A stretch of 16,426 nt of DNA from an uncultured Thalassospira sp. (lineage in GTDB: Bacteria; Pseudomonadota; Alphaproteobacteria; Rhodospirillales_A; Thalassospiraceae): the NCBI GenBank assembly GCA_946885765.1, contig CAMPHD010000028.1, positions 1 to 16,426 on the forward strand. The letters run 5' to 3'. The translations under genes were made by a program, and so were the position numbers. Under the pieces are notes generated by a model. That model had not been told where the DNA came from, did no database searches, and worked only from the letters and a program-made list of their open reading frames with translations. Below, in pieces: positions 8,107 to 14,564 of this stretch (positions within the stretch are counted from its first letter, which is position 1; every line of letters begins with the position of its first letter).

Positions 8107-8598
8107 TCAAGGGTGTTTGGCGGGGGCACAATAACGGATTTTACGCGGCACGAACCCGGCCCCGCTGAAATAGTGACGCAGGCGTTCTTCCATTTCGCCA
8201 AGCGATACATGCACCGCCGCACAGTGATGATCGCGAACCAGCCGGTTCATTGCATCACGCATCGCATCAAGCACATAGGGGCGCGACACGATTTCAACCG
8301 CCATGACATTGTCGACATGCAGGACAAGCCCCTCGGCAATATCGTCACGCACCTGATAGGAAAACAGGCCGTGGATATAGCCCCGTTCATTGGCAATCAC
8401 GATGATACCGCGCGGGCGCTGCCAAAGAATATCGTCGCATCCGGCCCCGATCATGCTGTTGCCGCGATCAGAGCAGAATTCGGCAACAAATTCACGCCAG
8501 CGTTCAAATGTAAGACCGGTTTGCATCATCTGCACGAGCGGAAAGGTCATATCCGCCGTGAGATGCGTTAAGGGCCGTGCCTGATAGGTTGCTGACAT
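8107..8598 (-). CDS. GNAT-like acetyltransferase-fold protein, unknown substrate
   Basis: The protein has 163 residues with no signal peptide or membrane segment. The second half resembles a GCN5-related N-acetyltransferase: a strand GYIHGLFSYQVRD, a second strand LHVDNVMAVEIVSR, a helix VLDAMRDAMNRLVRDHHC, the strand AAVHVSL, and the C-terminal YFSGAGFVPRKIRY that fits the usual GNAT ending. The Q/RxxGxG/A acetyl-CoA loop is not clearly present, so binding of acetyl-CoA is not assured. The first 55 residues (including FERWREFVAEFCSD) match nothing I recognise. The start is supported by AAGAAGAG 8 bases upstream on the - strand. The gene is divergent from ccoN. An FNR-type box at 8657-8670 is centred 41.5 bases before a fitting CATGAT -10 spacing, so it may be induced at low oxygen. 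Substrate and role are unknown. Confidence 0.7.
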   Translation of the reverse strand: MSATYQARPLTHLTADMTFPLVQMMQTGLTFERWREFVAEFCSDRGNSMIGAGCDDILWQRPRGIIVIANERGYIHGLFSYQVRDDIAEGLVLHVDNVMAVEIVSRPYVLDAMRDAMNRLVRDHHCAAVHVSLGEMEERLRHYFSGAGFVPRKIRYCAPAKHP

Positions 8599-8628
8599 GA
8601 TTGGCGCTCTTCTTGCGATTTGTCAGCG

Positions 8629-8670
8629 ATCATGCCGCAAAGATTTCACACCCACCTTGACCTGCATCAA
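8629..8670 (-). promoter_or_regulatory. Predicted FNR/FixK class II promoter for the GNAT-like gene
   Basis: The box TTGACCTGCATCAA (8657-8670) matches the alphaproteobacterial FnrN/FixK consensus TTGAY-N4-RTCAA. Read on the - strand, CATGAT (8634-8629) sits where a -10 hexamer should be if the box is centred at -41.5, predicting a start near 8622, 24 bases before the gene. Read on the + strand the same box also fits CATAAA at 8693-8698 with a start near 8705, so it might act in both directions. The box is strong; the direction is inference. Confidence 0.6.
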
Positions 8671-8779
8671 CATCTTTACAGCCCCAAACGCGCATAAACA
8701 CACTTAGCAATCAATTGTCCCGCAACGCGGGCGAGCTTTGCCTGAAGATTGAAAGACACGGAGTTTTTACACGCCGGTA

Positions 8780-8821
8780 TTGACGTGGATCAATGGCGCG
8801 AAAGGCTTCTGCCCGCATAAT
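8780..8821 (+). promoter_or_regulatory. Predicted FNR/FixK class II promoter of ccoNOQP
   Basis: The box TTGACGTGGATCAA (8780-8793) is a full match to TTGAY-N4-RTCAA. Twenty-two bases further on lies CATAAT (8816-8821), a 5/6 match to TATAAT. If the box is centred at -41.5 the start would be near 8828, exactly where this -10 element predicts it. No good -35 is needed in such class II activator promoters. Control of cbb3 oxidase genes by FnrN/FixK is well established in alphaproteobacteria. The resulting mRNA leader would be about 185 bases. Confidence 0.8.
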
Positions 8822-9012
8822 CATCAGACAATCGAAAGCCTCGTCCGTTTTGCCTGTGACGCCGCAAAAAAAGCGCATCACAGAATCGGCGGGGCTTTTG
8901 GTGCAGGTGACAGGGGAATGGCATGTGCCGCACCCGGTCACCGCCGGGACTGATGGAGTTGCCTGATCGGATCGGGGACAACTCACCCGAACACCTTGAA
9001 CGGGAGTCAAGC

Positions 9013-10485
9013 ATGAGCCAGGGGAGCATGGCACAGACAGCATCAACGCCAGTTGCTGTCGATTACAATATGGACGTTGTGCGCTGGGGCGCACTGGCGA
9101 CCGTATTCTGGGGCGTCGTCGGATTTCTGGCGGGCGATTTAATTGCCTGGCAGCTCGCATTTCCGGCGCTTAATTTCGATAACGAATTCCTGAATTTCGG
9201 ACGTCTGCGCCCGCTGCATACATCGGCGGTGATTTTTGCCTTTGGTGGCAACGCCCTTCTGGCAACGTCATTCTATGTGGTGCAACGGACCTGCCGCACG
9301 GCACTTTACGGTGGTAAGGCGCTTCCGGCGTTTGTTTTCTGGGGCTATCAGCTGTTCATCGTCATGGCCGCACTTGGCTATGTCATGGGGGTTACCCAAG
9401 GCCGTGAATATGCCGAACCGGAATGGTTTGTTGATATCTGGCTGACCGTGGTCTGGGTTGCGTATCTTGCCGTTTTCGTCGGCACGCTGCTTAAACGCAC
9501 GGAACCGCATATCTATGTGGCGAACTGGTTCTATCTGGCCTTCATCGTCACGATTGCGATGCTGCATCTGGGCAACAATCTGGCGATCCCGGTTTCCTTC
9601 ATGGGAACTAAATCCTATTCGATGTTTTCGGGGGTTCAGGACGCGCTGACGCAGTGGTGGTACGGCCATAACGCGGTGGGCTTCTTCCTGACCGCGGGCT
9701 TCCTCGGCATGATGTATTATTTCATTCCGAAGCGTGCTGAACGTCCGGTCTATTCCTACCGCCTGTCGATCATTCACTTCTGGGCGCTGATCTTCCTCTA
9801 TATCTGGGCCGGGCCGCACCACCTGCATTACACGGCCCTTCCCGATTGGGCGCAAACTCTTGGCATGACGTTTTCAATCATGTTGTGGATGCCGTCATGG
9901 GGCGGGATGATCAACGGCCTGATGACGCTTTCGGGTGCATGGGACAAGCTGCGTACCGACCCGGTTTTACGTTTCATGGTGGCTGCTGTCGGTTTCTATG
10001 GCATGTCGACCTTCGAAGGCCCGGTCATGTCTATCAAGGCGGTCAACGGTCTGTCGCACTATACCGACTGGACCATCGGGCATGTTCATTCCGGTGCGCT
10101 TGGCTGGGTGGCATTCGTGTCCTTCGGTGCGATCTATCACCTGATCCCGGTTCTGTGGCACCGCGAACGGCTGTATTCAATGCGTCTGGTTGCCCATCAC
10201 TTCTGGCTCGGCACCATCGGTATCGTTCTTTACATCACGTCGATGTGGGTATCGGGGATCATGCAGGGCCTGATGTGGCGTGCCTATGATGATCTGGGCT
10301 TCCTGCAATATTCCTTCATCGAAACCGTTGAAGCGATGCACCCCTATTACATCATTCGTGCAACGGGCGGTCTGCTGTTCGTGCTGGGTTCGCTGATCAT
10401 GGTCTGGAACGTCTACAAGACGATCAGGGGTGATCTGCGTCGCGAAGCACCGATTGGCACACCTGCCACCGTGGCCGCCGAATAA
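9013..10485 (+). CDS. ccoN: Cytochrome c oxidase cbb3-type subunit I
   Basis: The protein has 490 residues and is the catalytic haem-copper subunit of the cbb3 oxidase, an inner-membrane complex that reduces oxygen at low concentration and pumps protons. All expected ligands are visible: His69 for the low-spin haem b in RLRPLHTS; the CuB histidines His219 (YGHN) and His269-His270 (GPHH); the cross-linked Tyr263 (FLYIWAG), six residues before His269 as in the family; and His357/His359 in HVHSG for haem b3 and haem b. About 12 membrane helices are evident. The start at 9013 has GGGAG 6 bases upstream. The frame is open from 8923, but the extra residues are not family-like, and the ATG at 9028 has its AGGGGAG too close. 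It is the first gene of ccoNOQP, with 13 bp to ccoO. Confidence 0.97.
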   Translation: MSQGSMAQTASTPVAVDYNMDVVRWGALATVFWGVVGFLAGDLIAWQLAFPALNFDNEFLNFGRLRPLHTSAVIFAFGGNALLATSFYVVQRTCRTALYGGKALPAFVFWGYQLFIVMAALGYVMGVTQGREYAEPEWFVDIWLTVVWVAYLAVFVGTLLKRTEPHIYVANWFYLAFIVTIAMLHLGNNLAIPVSFMGTKSYSMFSGVQDALTQWWYGHNAVGFFLTAGFLGMMYYFIPKRAERPVYSYRLSIIHFWALIFLYIWAGPHHLHYTALPDWAQTLGMTFSIMLWMPSWGGMINGLMTLSGAWDKLRTDPVLRFMVAAVGFYGMSTFEGPVMSIKAVNGLSHYTDWTIGHVHSGALGWVAFVSFGAIYHLIPVLWHRERLYSMRLVAHHFWLGTIGIVLYITSMWVSGIMQGLMWRAYDDLGFLQYSFIETVEAMHPYYIIRATGGLLFVLGSLIMVWNVYKTIRGDLRREAPIGTPATVAAE

Positions 10486-10498
10486 GGGGGATGGGAAA

Positions 10499-11227
10499 AT
10501 GCTTCTGAAAAAACACCATATTGTTGAAAAGAACGTCTTTGTTCTCGTCCTCGGGATTTTCCTGACCATCATTATCGGCGGTATTGTTGAAATCGTGCCC
10601 CTGTTCACGATGGAACAAACCATCGAGAAGGTCGAAGGCGTCCGTCCCTATTCGCCGCTCGAACAGGCGGGGCGTAACATCTATCTCCGTGAAGGGTGCT
10701 ATAACTGCCATTCCCAGCAGATCCGTCCGTTCCGTGACGAGGTCGAACGTTATGGCCATTACAGCCTTGCCGCGGAATCGATGTACGACCATCCGTTCCA
10801 GTGGGGATCGAAACGTACCGGTCCGGACCTTGCGCGTGTTGGTGCCAAATATTCCAACGACTGGCATGTCGCCCACCTGATTGATCCGCGCGCGGTTGTG
10901 CCCGAATCGATCATGCCGGGCTACCCGTTCCTGGCAGAACGCGAATTGAAGTTCGATGACGCCCGAGCACATCTTGAAACGCTTAAAATGGTTGGCGTTC
11001 CCTACACCGACGAGCAGATCGAGAATGCCAGGGCCGACCTGTATCTGCAGGCGATGGCGGACGAGGATTACGACGAACTCCTTGCACGCTATCCGAATGC
11101 GGCAACCGGTGACTTTGATGGCAATCCGGCAAAGCTGACCGAAATGGATGCGCTTGTCGCATATCTGCAGGTGCTGGGCCGGATGGTCGACTTCACCAGC
11201 TATAACCCGCAGTTGAACCTGCGCTAA
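10499..11227 (+). CDS. ccoO: Cytochrome c oxidase cbb3-type subunit II (mono-haem)
   Basis: The protein has 242 residues. It is the membrane-anchored mono-haem cytochrome c subunit that passes electrons to CcoN. One N-terminal helix (about residues 12-35, [18 protein letters not shown]) is followed by a periplasmic domain with the haem c site CYNCH at residues 67-71 and the axial Met139 in SIMPGYPFL. The context [17 protein letters not shown] and [16 protein letters not shown] is highly characteristic. The start is fixed by GGGGG 8 bases before the ATG at 10499, just after the ccoN stop. An upstream in-frame start at 10430 would overlap ccoN and lies before the family start. It ends 16 bp before ccoQ. 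Confidence 0.97.
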   Translation: MLLKKHHIVEKNVFVLVLGIFLTIIIGGIVEIVPLFTMEQTIEKVEGVRPYSPLEQAGRNIYLREGCYNCHSQQIRPFRDEVERYGHYSLAAESMYDHPFQWGSKRTGPDLARVGAKYSNDWHVAHLIDPRAVVPESIMPGYPFLAERELKFDDARAHLETLKMVGVPYTDEQIENARADLYLQAMADEDYDELLARYPNAATGDFDGNPAKLTEMDALVAYLQVLGRMVDFTSYNPQLNLR

Positions 11228-11243
11228 GGCGAAGGGGAACGTC

Positions 11244-11405
11244 ATGGAATTCTTTACGCAACTCGCTGACTTTTTCCGGCCCTTGTGGGGTCTGTGGCTG
11301 ATGCTGCTTTTCGGGGCGATCATTGCCTGGGTCATGTGGCCCAGCAAAAAGCGCCGGAAAGACATGGAAGAGCACGCCCGGATTCCGCTTCGGGATCAGG
11401 ATTAG
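11244..11405 (+). CDS. ccoQ: Cytochrome c oxidase cbb3-type subunit IV (CcoQ)
   Basis: This small gene encodes 53 residues. One membrane helix (LWGLWLMLLFGAIIAWVMWP, about residues 14-33) is followed by the conserved basic stretch SKKRRKDMEEHARIPL that is typical of CcoQ/FixQ. CcoQ is a small accessory subunit that stabilises the core CcoNOP complex. GAAGGGG lies about 6 bases before the ATG. It sits in the expected place between ccoO (16 bp gap) and ccoP (14 bp gap), which fixes its identity. Confidence 0.93.
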   Translation: MEFFTQLADFFRPLWGLWLMLLFGAIIAWVMWPSKKRRKDMEEHARIPLRDQD

Positions 11406-11419
11406 GGGAGAACCGAGCT

Positions 11420-12292
11420 ATGTCGACACATGTCGAAAAGGACCAGGTTTCGGGCCGCGAAACCACGGGGCATGAATGGGATGGCATCAAGGAACTCAAC
11501 ACGCCACTGCCATCCTGGTGGGTGTATGTCTTCTGGGCCACAATCGTCTGGTCGGTCGGCTATTGGGTGGTTTATCCGTCCTGGCCAACCGCAACCAGCT
11601 ACCTGACCGGTATGTTTGAAACCACCAACCGTACCCAGTTGCATGAAACCATGGCCAATGTCGCTGCGGAACGCGCGCCCTATATGGAACGTCTGGCAGC
11701 ACTTGATCTGGATGAAATCGTTAATGACAGCGAATTGCTGAATTTCTCGATGGCGGGTGGCAAGGCGGTATTTGCCGAAAACTGCGCGCCGTGTCACGGC
11801 ACGGGTGGTTCGGGCAATCCGGGTTTCCCGTCGCTTCAGGACGACGACTGGCTGTGGGGTGGAACGCTTGATGCCGTCAATGAAACGGTTCATGTCGGTG
11901 TTCGCTGGGATGCCAATGACGATACCCGTTTCAATGACATGCCGGCCTTTGGTCGTGACGGGATACTTGAACGCGCAGACATCAATGATGTCGTTCAATA
12001 CATCCTAGCCTTTACCGGTCGCGAAACCGACAAGGCCGCGGCCAATCGCGGCACCGGGATATTCGTCGATAACTGCGCATCCTGCCACGGCGAAGACGCC
12101 AAGGGCATTCAGGAACTGGGCGCACCCAACCTGACCGACGCAATCTGGCTGTATGGTGGCGATACCGCATCCATCACCGAAACCGTAACCAATTCGCGCG
12201 GTGGCGTGATGCCGGCCTGGGGTGGTCGCCTTGACGAGGAAACCATCAAAATGCTGACGGTTTACGTCCATTCGCTTGGTGGCGGTCAGTAA
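11420..12292 (+). CDS. ccoP: Cytochrome c oxidase cbb3-type subunit III (di-haem)
   Basis: The protein has 290 residues. It is the di-haem cytochrome c subunit that takes electrons from soluble or membrane cytochrome c and hands them to CcoO. After a short cytoplasmic start containing HEWDGIKELNTPLPSWW, one helix (about 34-52) anchors it. Two periplasmic haem c domains follow: CAPCH at 122-126 with axial Met174 (NDMPAFG), and CASCH at 219-223 with axial Met264 (VMPAWGG). GGGGAG is 9 bases before the ATG. The upstream open frame from 11285 lies inside ccoQ in another frame and is not the start. ccoP is the last gene of the structural operon, and a long-loop terminator begins 17 bp after its stop. 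Confidence 0.97.
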   Translation: MSTHVEKDQVSGRETTGHEWDGIKELNTPLPSWWVYVFWATIVWSVGYWVVYPSWPTATSYLTGMFETTNRTQLHETMANVAAERAPYMERLAALDLDEIVNDSELLNFSMAGGKAVFAENCAPCHGTGGSGNPGFPSLQDDDWLWGGTLDAVNETVHVGVRWDANDDTRFNDMPAFGRDGILERADINDVVQYILAFTGRETDKAAANRGTGIFVDNCASCHGEDAKGIQELGAPNLTDAIWLYGGDTASITETVTNSRGGVMPAWGGRLDEETIKMLTVYVHSLGGGQ

Positions 12293-12308
12293 GCGGGAAA
12301 AATCTTCG

Positions 12309-12379
12309 ACCCGCGGCACTTTCGCACCGTGATCTGATCGAAAATTGATCTGTGTCATGGTGGTGTGCCGCGGGTTTTT
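12309..12379 (+). terminator. Long-loop terminator after ccoP
   Basis: An 11-bp perfect stem ACCCGCGGCAC (12309-12319) pairs with GTGCCGCGGGT (12365-12375) and runs into a T5 tract, as in a Rho-independent terminator. The 45-base loop is unusually large and carries a possible FNR box for the next operon. It should end ccoNOQP transcripts at least partly. Confidence 0.7.
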
Positions 12380-12387
12380 CGTATGTT
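12345..12387 (+). promoter_or_regulatory. Possible FNR/FixK promoter of ccoGHI
   Basis: TTGATCTGTGTCAT (12345-12358) matches TTGAY-N4-RTCAA at nine of ten fixed positions. TATGTT (12382-12387) lies at the right distance to be its -10 element, with a start near 12394. The ccoG gene begins about 130 bases further on. The box sits inside the loop of the ccoP terminator. Separate FixK control of the ccoGHIS-type operon is known in relatives; here it is inference. Confidence 0.5.
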
Positions 12388-12522
12388 CGCACTGTCATTT
12401 GAATAATCCTAATCCGGCATGGCATGCCGCATGCCAATGTCGCGCAACATGCCGATAACTGGTGGTCCCAAACCACACGAGAGCAGTTATCGACGATGCG
12501 GCATAACAGTCAGGTAGCGACA

Positions 12523-14019
12523 ATGGCCATGCCCCATTTGCAACAGCCCGATCCCGCACATCCGATCCCGCAAAACGACACGCTGCCGGAAGATGACCGT
12601 GACCAGCCGCTTTATAAAACTCGCGACAAGGTCTATCCGAAACGGGTGTCGGGTTATTTCCGCAATCTGAAATGGTTTGCCCTGATCGCCTTGCTGGCGA
12701 TTTACTGGATCATGCCGTGGCTGCGTTGGGATCGTGGAGCTTCGGCACCGGATCAGGCGGTTCTGATCGATATGGATATGGGGCGCGCCTATTTCTTCTT
12801 TATCGAAATCTGGCCGCAGGAAGTCTATTACATCACCGGCCTCCTGATCCTTGCCGCCATTGGTCTGTTTCTGGGGACGTCGCTGTTTGGCCGCATCTGG
12901 TGCGGTTATGGCTGTCCGCAAACGGTGTGGACCGACCTGTTCATGCTGGTCGAACGCCATATCCAGGGGGATCGCAATGCGCGCATGCGCCTCGACAAAT
13001 CGCGCTGGACCTTTGAAAAAATCTGGAAAATCGGGGCAACACACTTGTCGTGGCTGGTGATTGCGGCGGCAACCGGCGGTGCGTTTGTGCTTTATTTCAA
13101 CGATGCCCCGACGGTGATGGTCGATATCTTTACCGGTGATGCGTCACTCGGCGTTTATGTCACCATCGCGTTCCTGACATTTTCGACCTATCTGCTGGCG
13201 GGTTGGGCGCGTGAACAGGTCTGCACCTATATGTGCCCGTGGCCGCGTTTCCAGTCGGCGATGCTTGATGACGAGTCGATGATCGTCACCTATGAAGGCT
13301 GGCGCGGCGAGCCACGTGGCCCGATCAAGCGCAAAAACCTTGTCCGCGGTGAAGTCCCGGAAGTTGGTCACTGCATTGATTGTTATGCCTGCTTTAACGT
13401 GTGCCCAACGGGGATCGATATCCGTGACGGATTGCAGATGGAATGTATCGGCTGCGGTCTGTGCATCGATGCCTGCAACGAAATGATGGACAAGGTCGGC
13501 TTCCCGCGCGATCTGGTCCGGTTCGATTCCGTGCAGAACAGCCAGCTACGCGCCCATGGCAAGGCGACAAAAATCCGCATTGTCCGCCCGCGAACGATTT
13601 TCTATTCGATCATTCTGGTGTTGGTCGCTGCGGTGATGGCCTTTGGCCTTCTGAACCGCACAACGCTTGAGGTGAATGTCCTGCGTGACCGCAATCCGAT
13701 CTTTGGCAGTCTGTCGGATGGTGAAGTTAGTAAAGGCTATACCTTGAAGGTTCTGAACAAGGAACAGGCTGCGAAAACCTATGTCCTTGCGATCGAGGGA
13801 CTGGCTGCCAGCAATTTTCAGGTGATCGGTCTGACACCAGACCAGAACGGCACATTCAGCCTGAATGTCGCCCCGGATCGCGTCGGCAGTTTCCGTGTGT
13901 TTGTTGCCGCAAATCCGGAAAAATTAAGCAGCGAAGCCACACCGTTCGAGTTCAGCGTGACCGATCAGCAGGACAATGTTCGCGAAACTTATGATACCGT
14001 TTTTGCCGGTCCGAAATGA
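12523..14019 (+). CDS. ccoG: Cytochrome c oxidase accessory protein CcoG (4Fe-4S ferredoxin)
   Basis: The protein has 498 residues from this start. CcoG is a membrane iron-sulfur protein of cbb3 oxidase biogenesis, linked to copper reduction in the assembly route. It has membrane helices near residues 52-66, 100-118, 174-192 and 210-227. The family's cysteine sites CGYGCPQ (127-133) and CTYMCPWPR (234-242) follow, then a twin ferredoxin module with Cys284/287/290/294 and Cys308/311/314/318, one more helix and an Ig-like C-terminal periplasmic domain (LNRTTLEVNVLRDRNPIF onward). The frame is open from 12424, but AGGT 7 bases before 12523 and family length favour the later ATG; 12496 is also possible. 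Even so there are about 20 more N-terminal residues than in the better-known relatives. It overlaps no neighbour but its stop is 26 bp before ccoH. Confidence 0.95.
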   Translation: MAMPHLQQPDPAHPIPQNDTLPEDDRDQPLYKTRDKVYPKRVSGYFRNLKWFALIALLAIYWIMPWLRWDRGASAPDQAVLIDMDMGRAYFFFIEIWPQEVYYITGLLILAAIGLFLGTSLFGRIWCGYGCPQTVWTDLFMLVERHIQGDRNARMRLDKSRWTFEKIWKIGATHLSWLVIAAATGGAFVLYFNDAPTVMVDIFTGDASLGVYVTIAFLTFSTYLLAGWAREQVCTYMCPWPRFQSAMLDDESMIVTYEGWRGEPRGPIKRKNLVRGEVPEVGHCIDCYACFNVCPTGIDIRDGLQMECIGCGLCIDACNEMMDKVGFPRDLVRFDSVQNSQLRAHGKATKIRIVRPRTIFYSIILVLVAAVMAFGLLNRTTLEVNVLRDRNPIFGSLSDGEVSKGYTLKVLNKEQAAKTYVLAIEGLAASNFQVIGLTPDQNGTFSLNVAPDRVGSFRVFVAANPEKLSSEATPFEFSVTDQQDNVRETYDTVFAGPK

Positions 14020-14031
14020 CCGAAACCGGGC

Positions 14032-14037
14032 AGGAGG
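14032..14037 (+). promoter_or_regulatory. Ribosome-binding site that sets the ccoH start
   Basis: A full AGGAGG lies 8 bases before the ATG at 14046. An in-frame ATG at 14016 overlaps the ccoG stop as ATGA but has no such site, so the later ATG is preferred. Confidence 0.75.
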
Positions 14038-14045
14038 TTAACAAC

Positions 14046-14564
14046 ATGACACCCCGAACCACCGCATCACAAGCCCCCGGCACCGGTCCACGCAAATCGG
14101 ATCGCCTGATCCCATGGTACTTTGTTGGCGGTTTCGCGATCATGCTGATCGCCAATATCTCGCTGATCACGTTTTCAATGACAAGCTGGAACGGGCTTGT
14201 CACCAAACACGCCTTTGAAGAAGGCAATAATTACAATGCCGCGATGTCCGGCGCGCAACGCCAGACCGAACTGGGATGGCGCAGCAAACTGTCCGTCGAT
14301 GGCCTGATCAATCAGTCTGCCACGGTTACCGTTCTGTTTCGGGATCGTGATTCCCGACCGATCAGTGGTGCCAAAATGGAAATCGTTTTGCGGCGTTCTG
14401 ATCGTGACGACCTTGATCAGACTGTCCGGCTGGCCGAAATCGCCCCCGGCGAATATCGCGCCAGTGCCGCGTTTCCGGTTTATGGACGCTGGGAAATCCG
14501 GACCATTGCCCGTGCCCTTGGTGATGATTACCAAACCGTCCAGACCGTACTTGTAAAACCATGA
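14046..14564 (+). CDS. ccoH: Cytochrome c oxidase assembly protein CcoH (FixH family)
   Basis: The protein has 172 residues. FixH/CcoH is a small membrane protein needed for cbb3 assembly, thought to stay with the oxidase and its copper-delivery partners. One helix (about residues 24-46, WYFVGGFAIMLIANISLITFSM) is followed by the conserved W..L..KHAFEEGNNYN and a periplasmic beta-rich domain with LSVDGLINQSATVTVLFRDRDSRPISGA and ending VYGRWEIR. It lies between ccoG and ccoI, and its TGA overlaps the ccoI ATG as ATGA, which suggests translational coupling. No odd features are visible. Confidence 0.93.
   Translation: MTPRTTASQAPGTGPRKSDRLIPWYFVGGFAIMLIANISLITFSMTSWNGLVTKHAFEEGNNYNAAMSGAQRQTELGWRSKLSVDGLINQSATVTVLFRDRDSRPISGAKMEIVLRRSDRDDLDQTVRLAEIAPGEYRASAAFPVYGRWEIRTIARALGDDYQTVQTVLVKP

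Larger units (their letters stand above)
8599..9012. other. Divergent regulatory region between the GNAT-like gene and ccoN
   Basis: This 414-bp stretch holds no convincing gene. It contains two FNR/FixK-type boxes (8657-8670, 8780-8793), fitting -10 elements for both directions, a small CCCGC-AAC-GCGGG hairpin at 8719-8731, and a predicted leader of about 185 bases from the ccoN promoter to the ccoN start. A 57-codon open frame at 8793-8966 is judged spurious because it starts inside the FNR box. Confidence 0.6.

Noticed and set aside
7091..8134. 347-codon + strand frame over dapF
   Set aside because: It is antisense to the clearly real dapF, has no recognisable domain, and arises from codon bias of the true gene.
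8113..8571. 152-codon + strand frame antisense to the GNAT-like gene
   Set aside because: His-rich low-quality product; the - strand frame has a good ribosome-binding site, a promoter match and domain-like features.
8793..8966. 57-codon + strand open frame upstream of ccoN
   Set aside because: Its ATG lies inside the FNR box, upstream of the predicted transcription start, with no ribosome-binding site, and the product resembles nothing.
8711..9160. 149-codon - strand frame containing a CGTCH word like a haem c site
   Set aside because: It overlaps the ccoN start and promoter region antisense; the surrounding residues lack any cytochrome pattern, so the CxxCH is chance.
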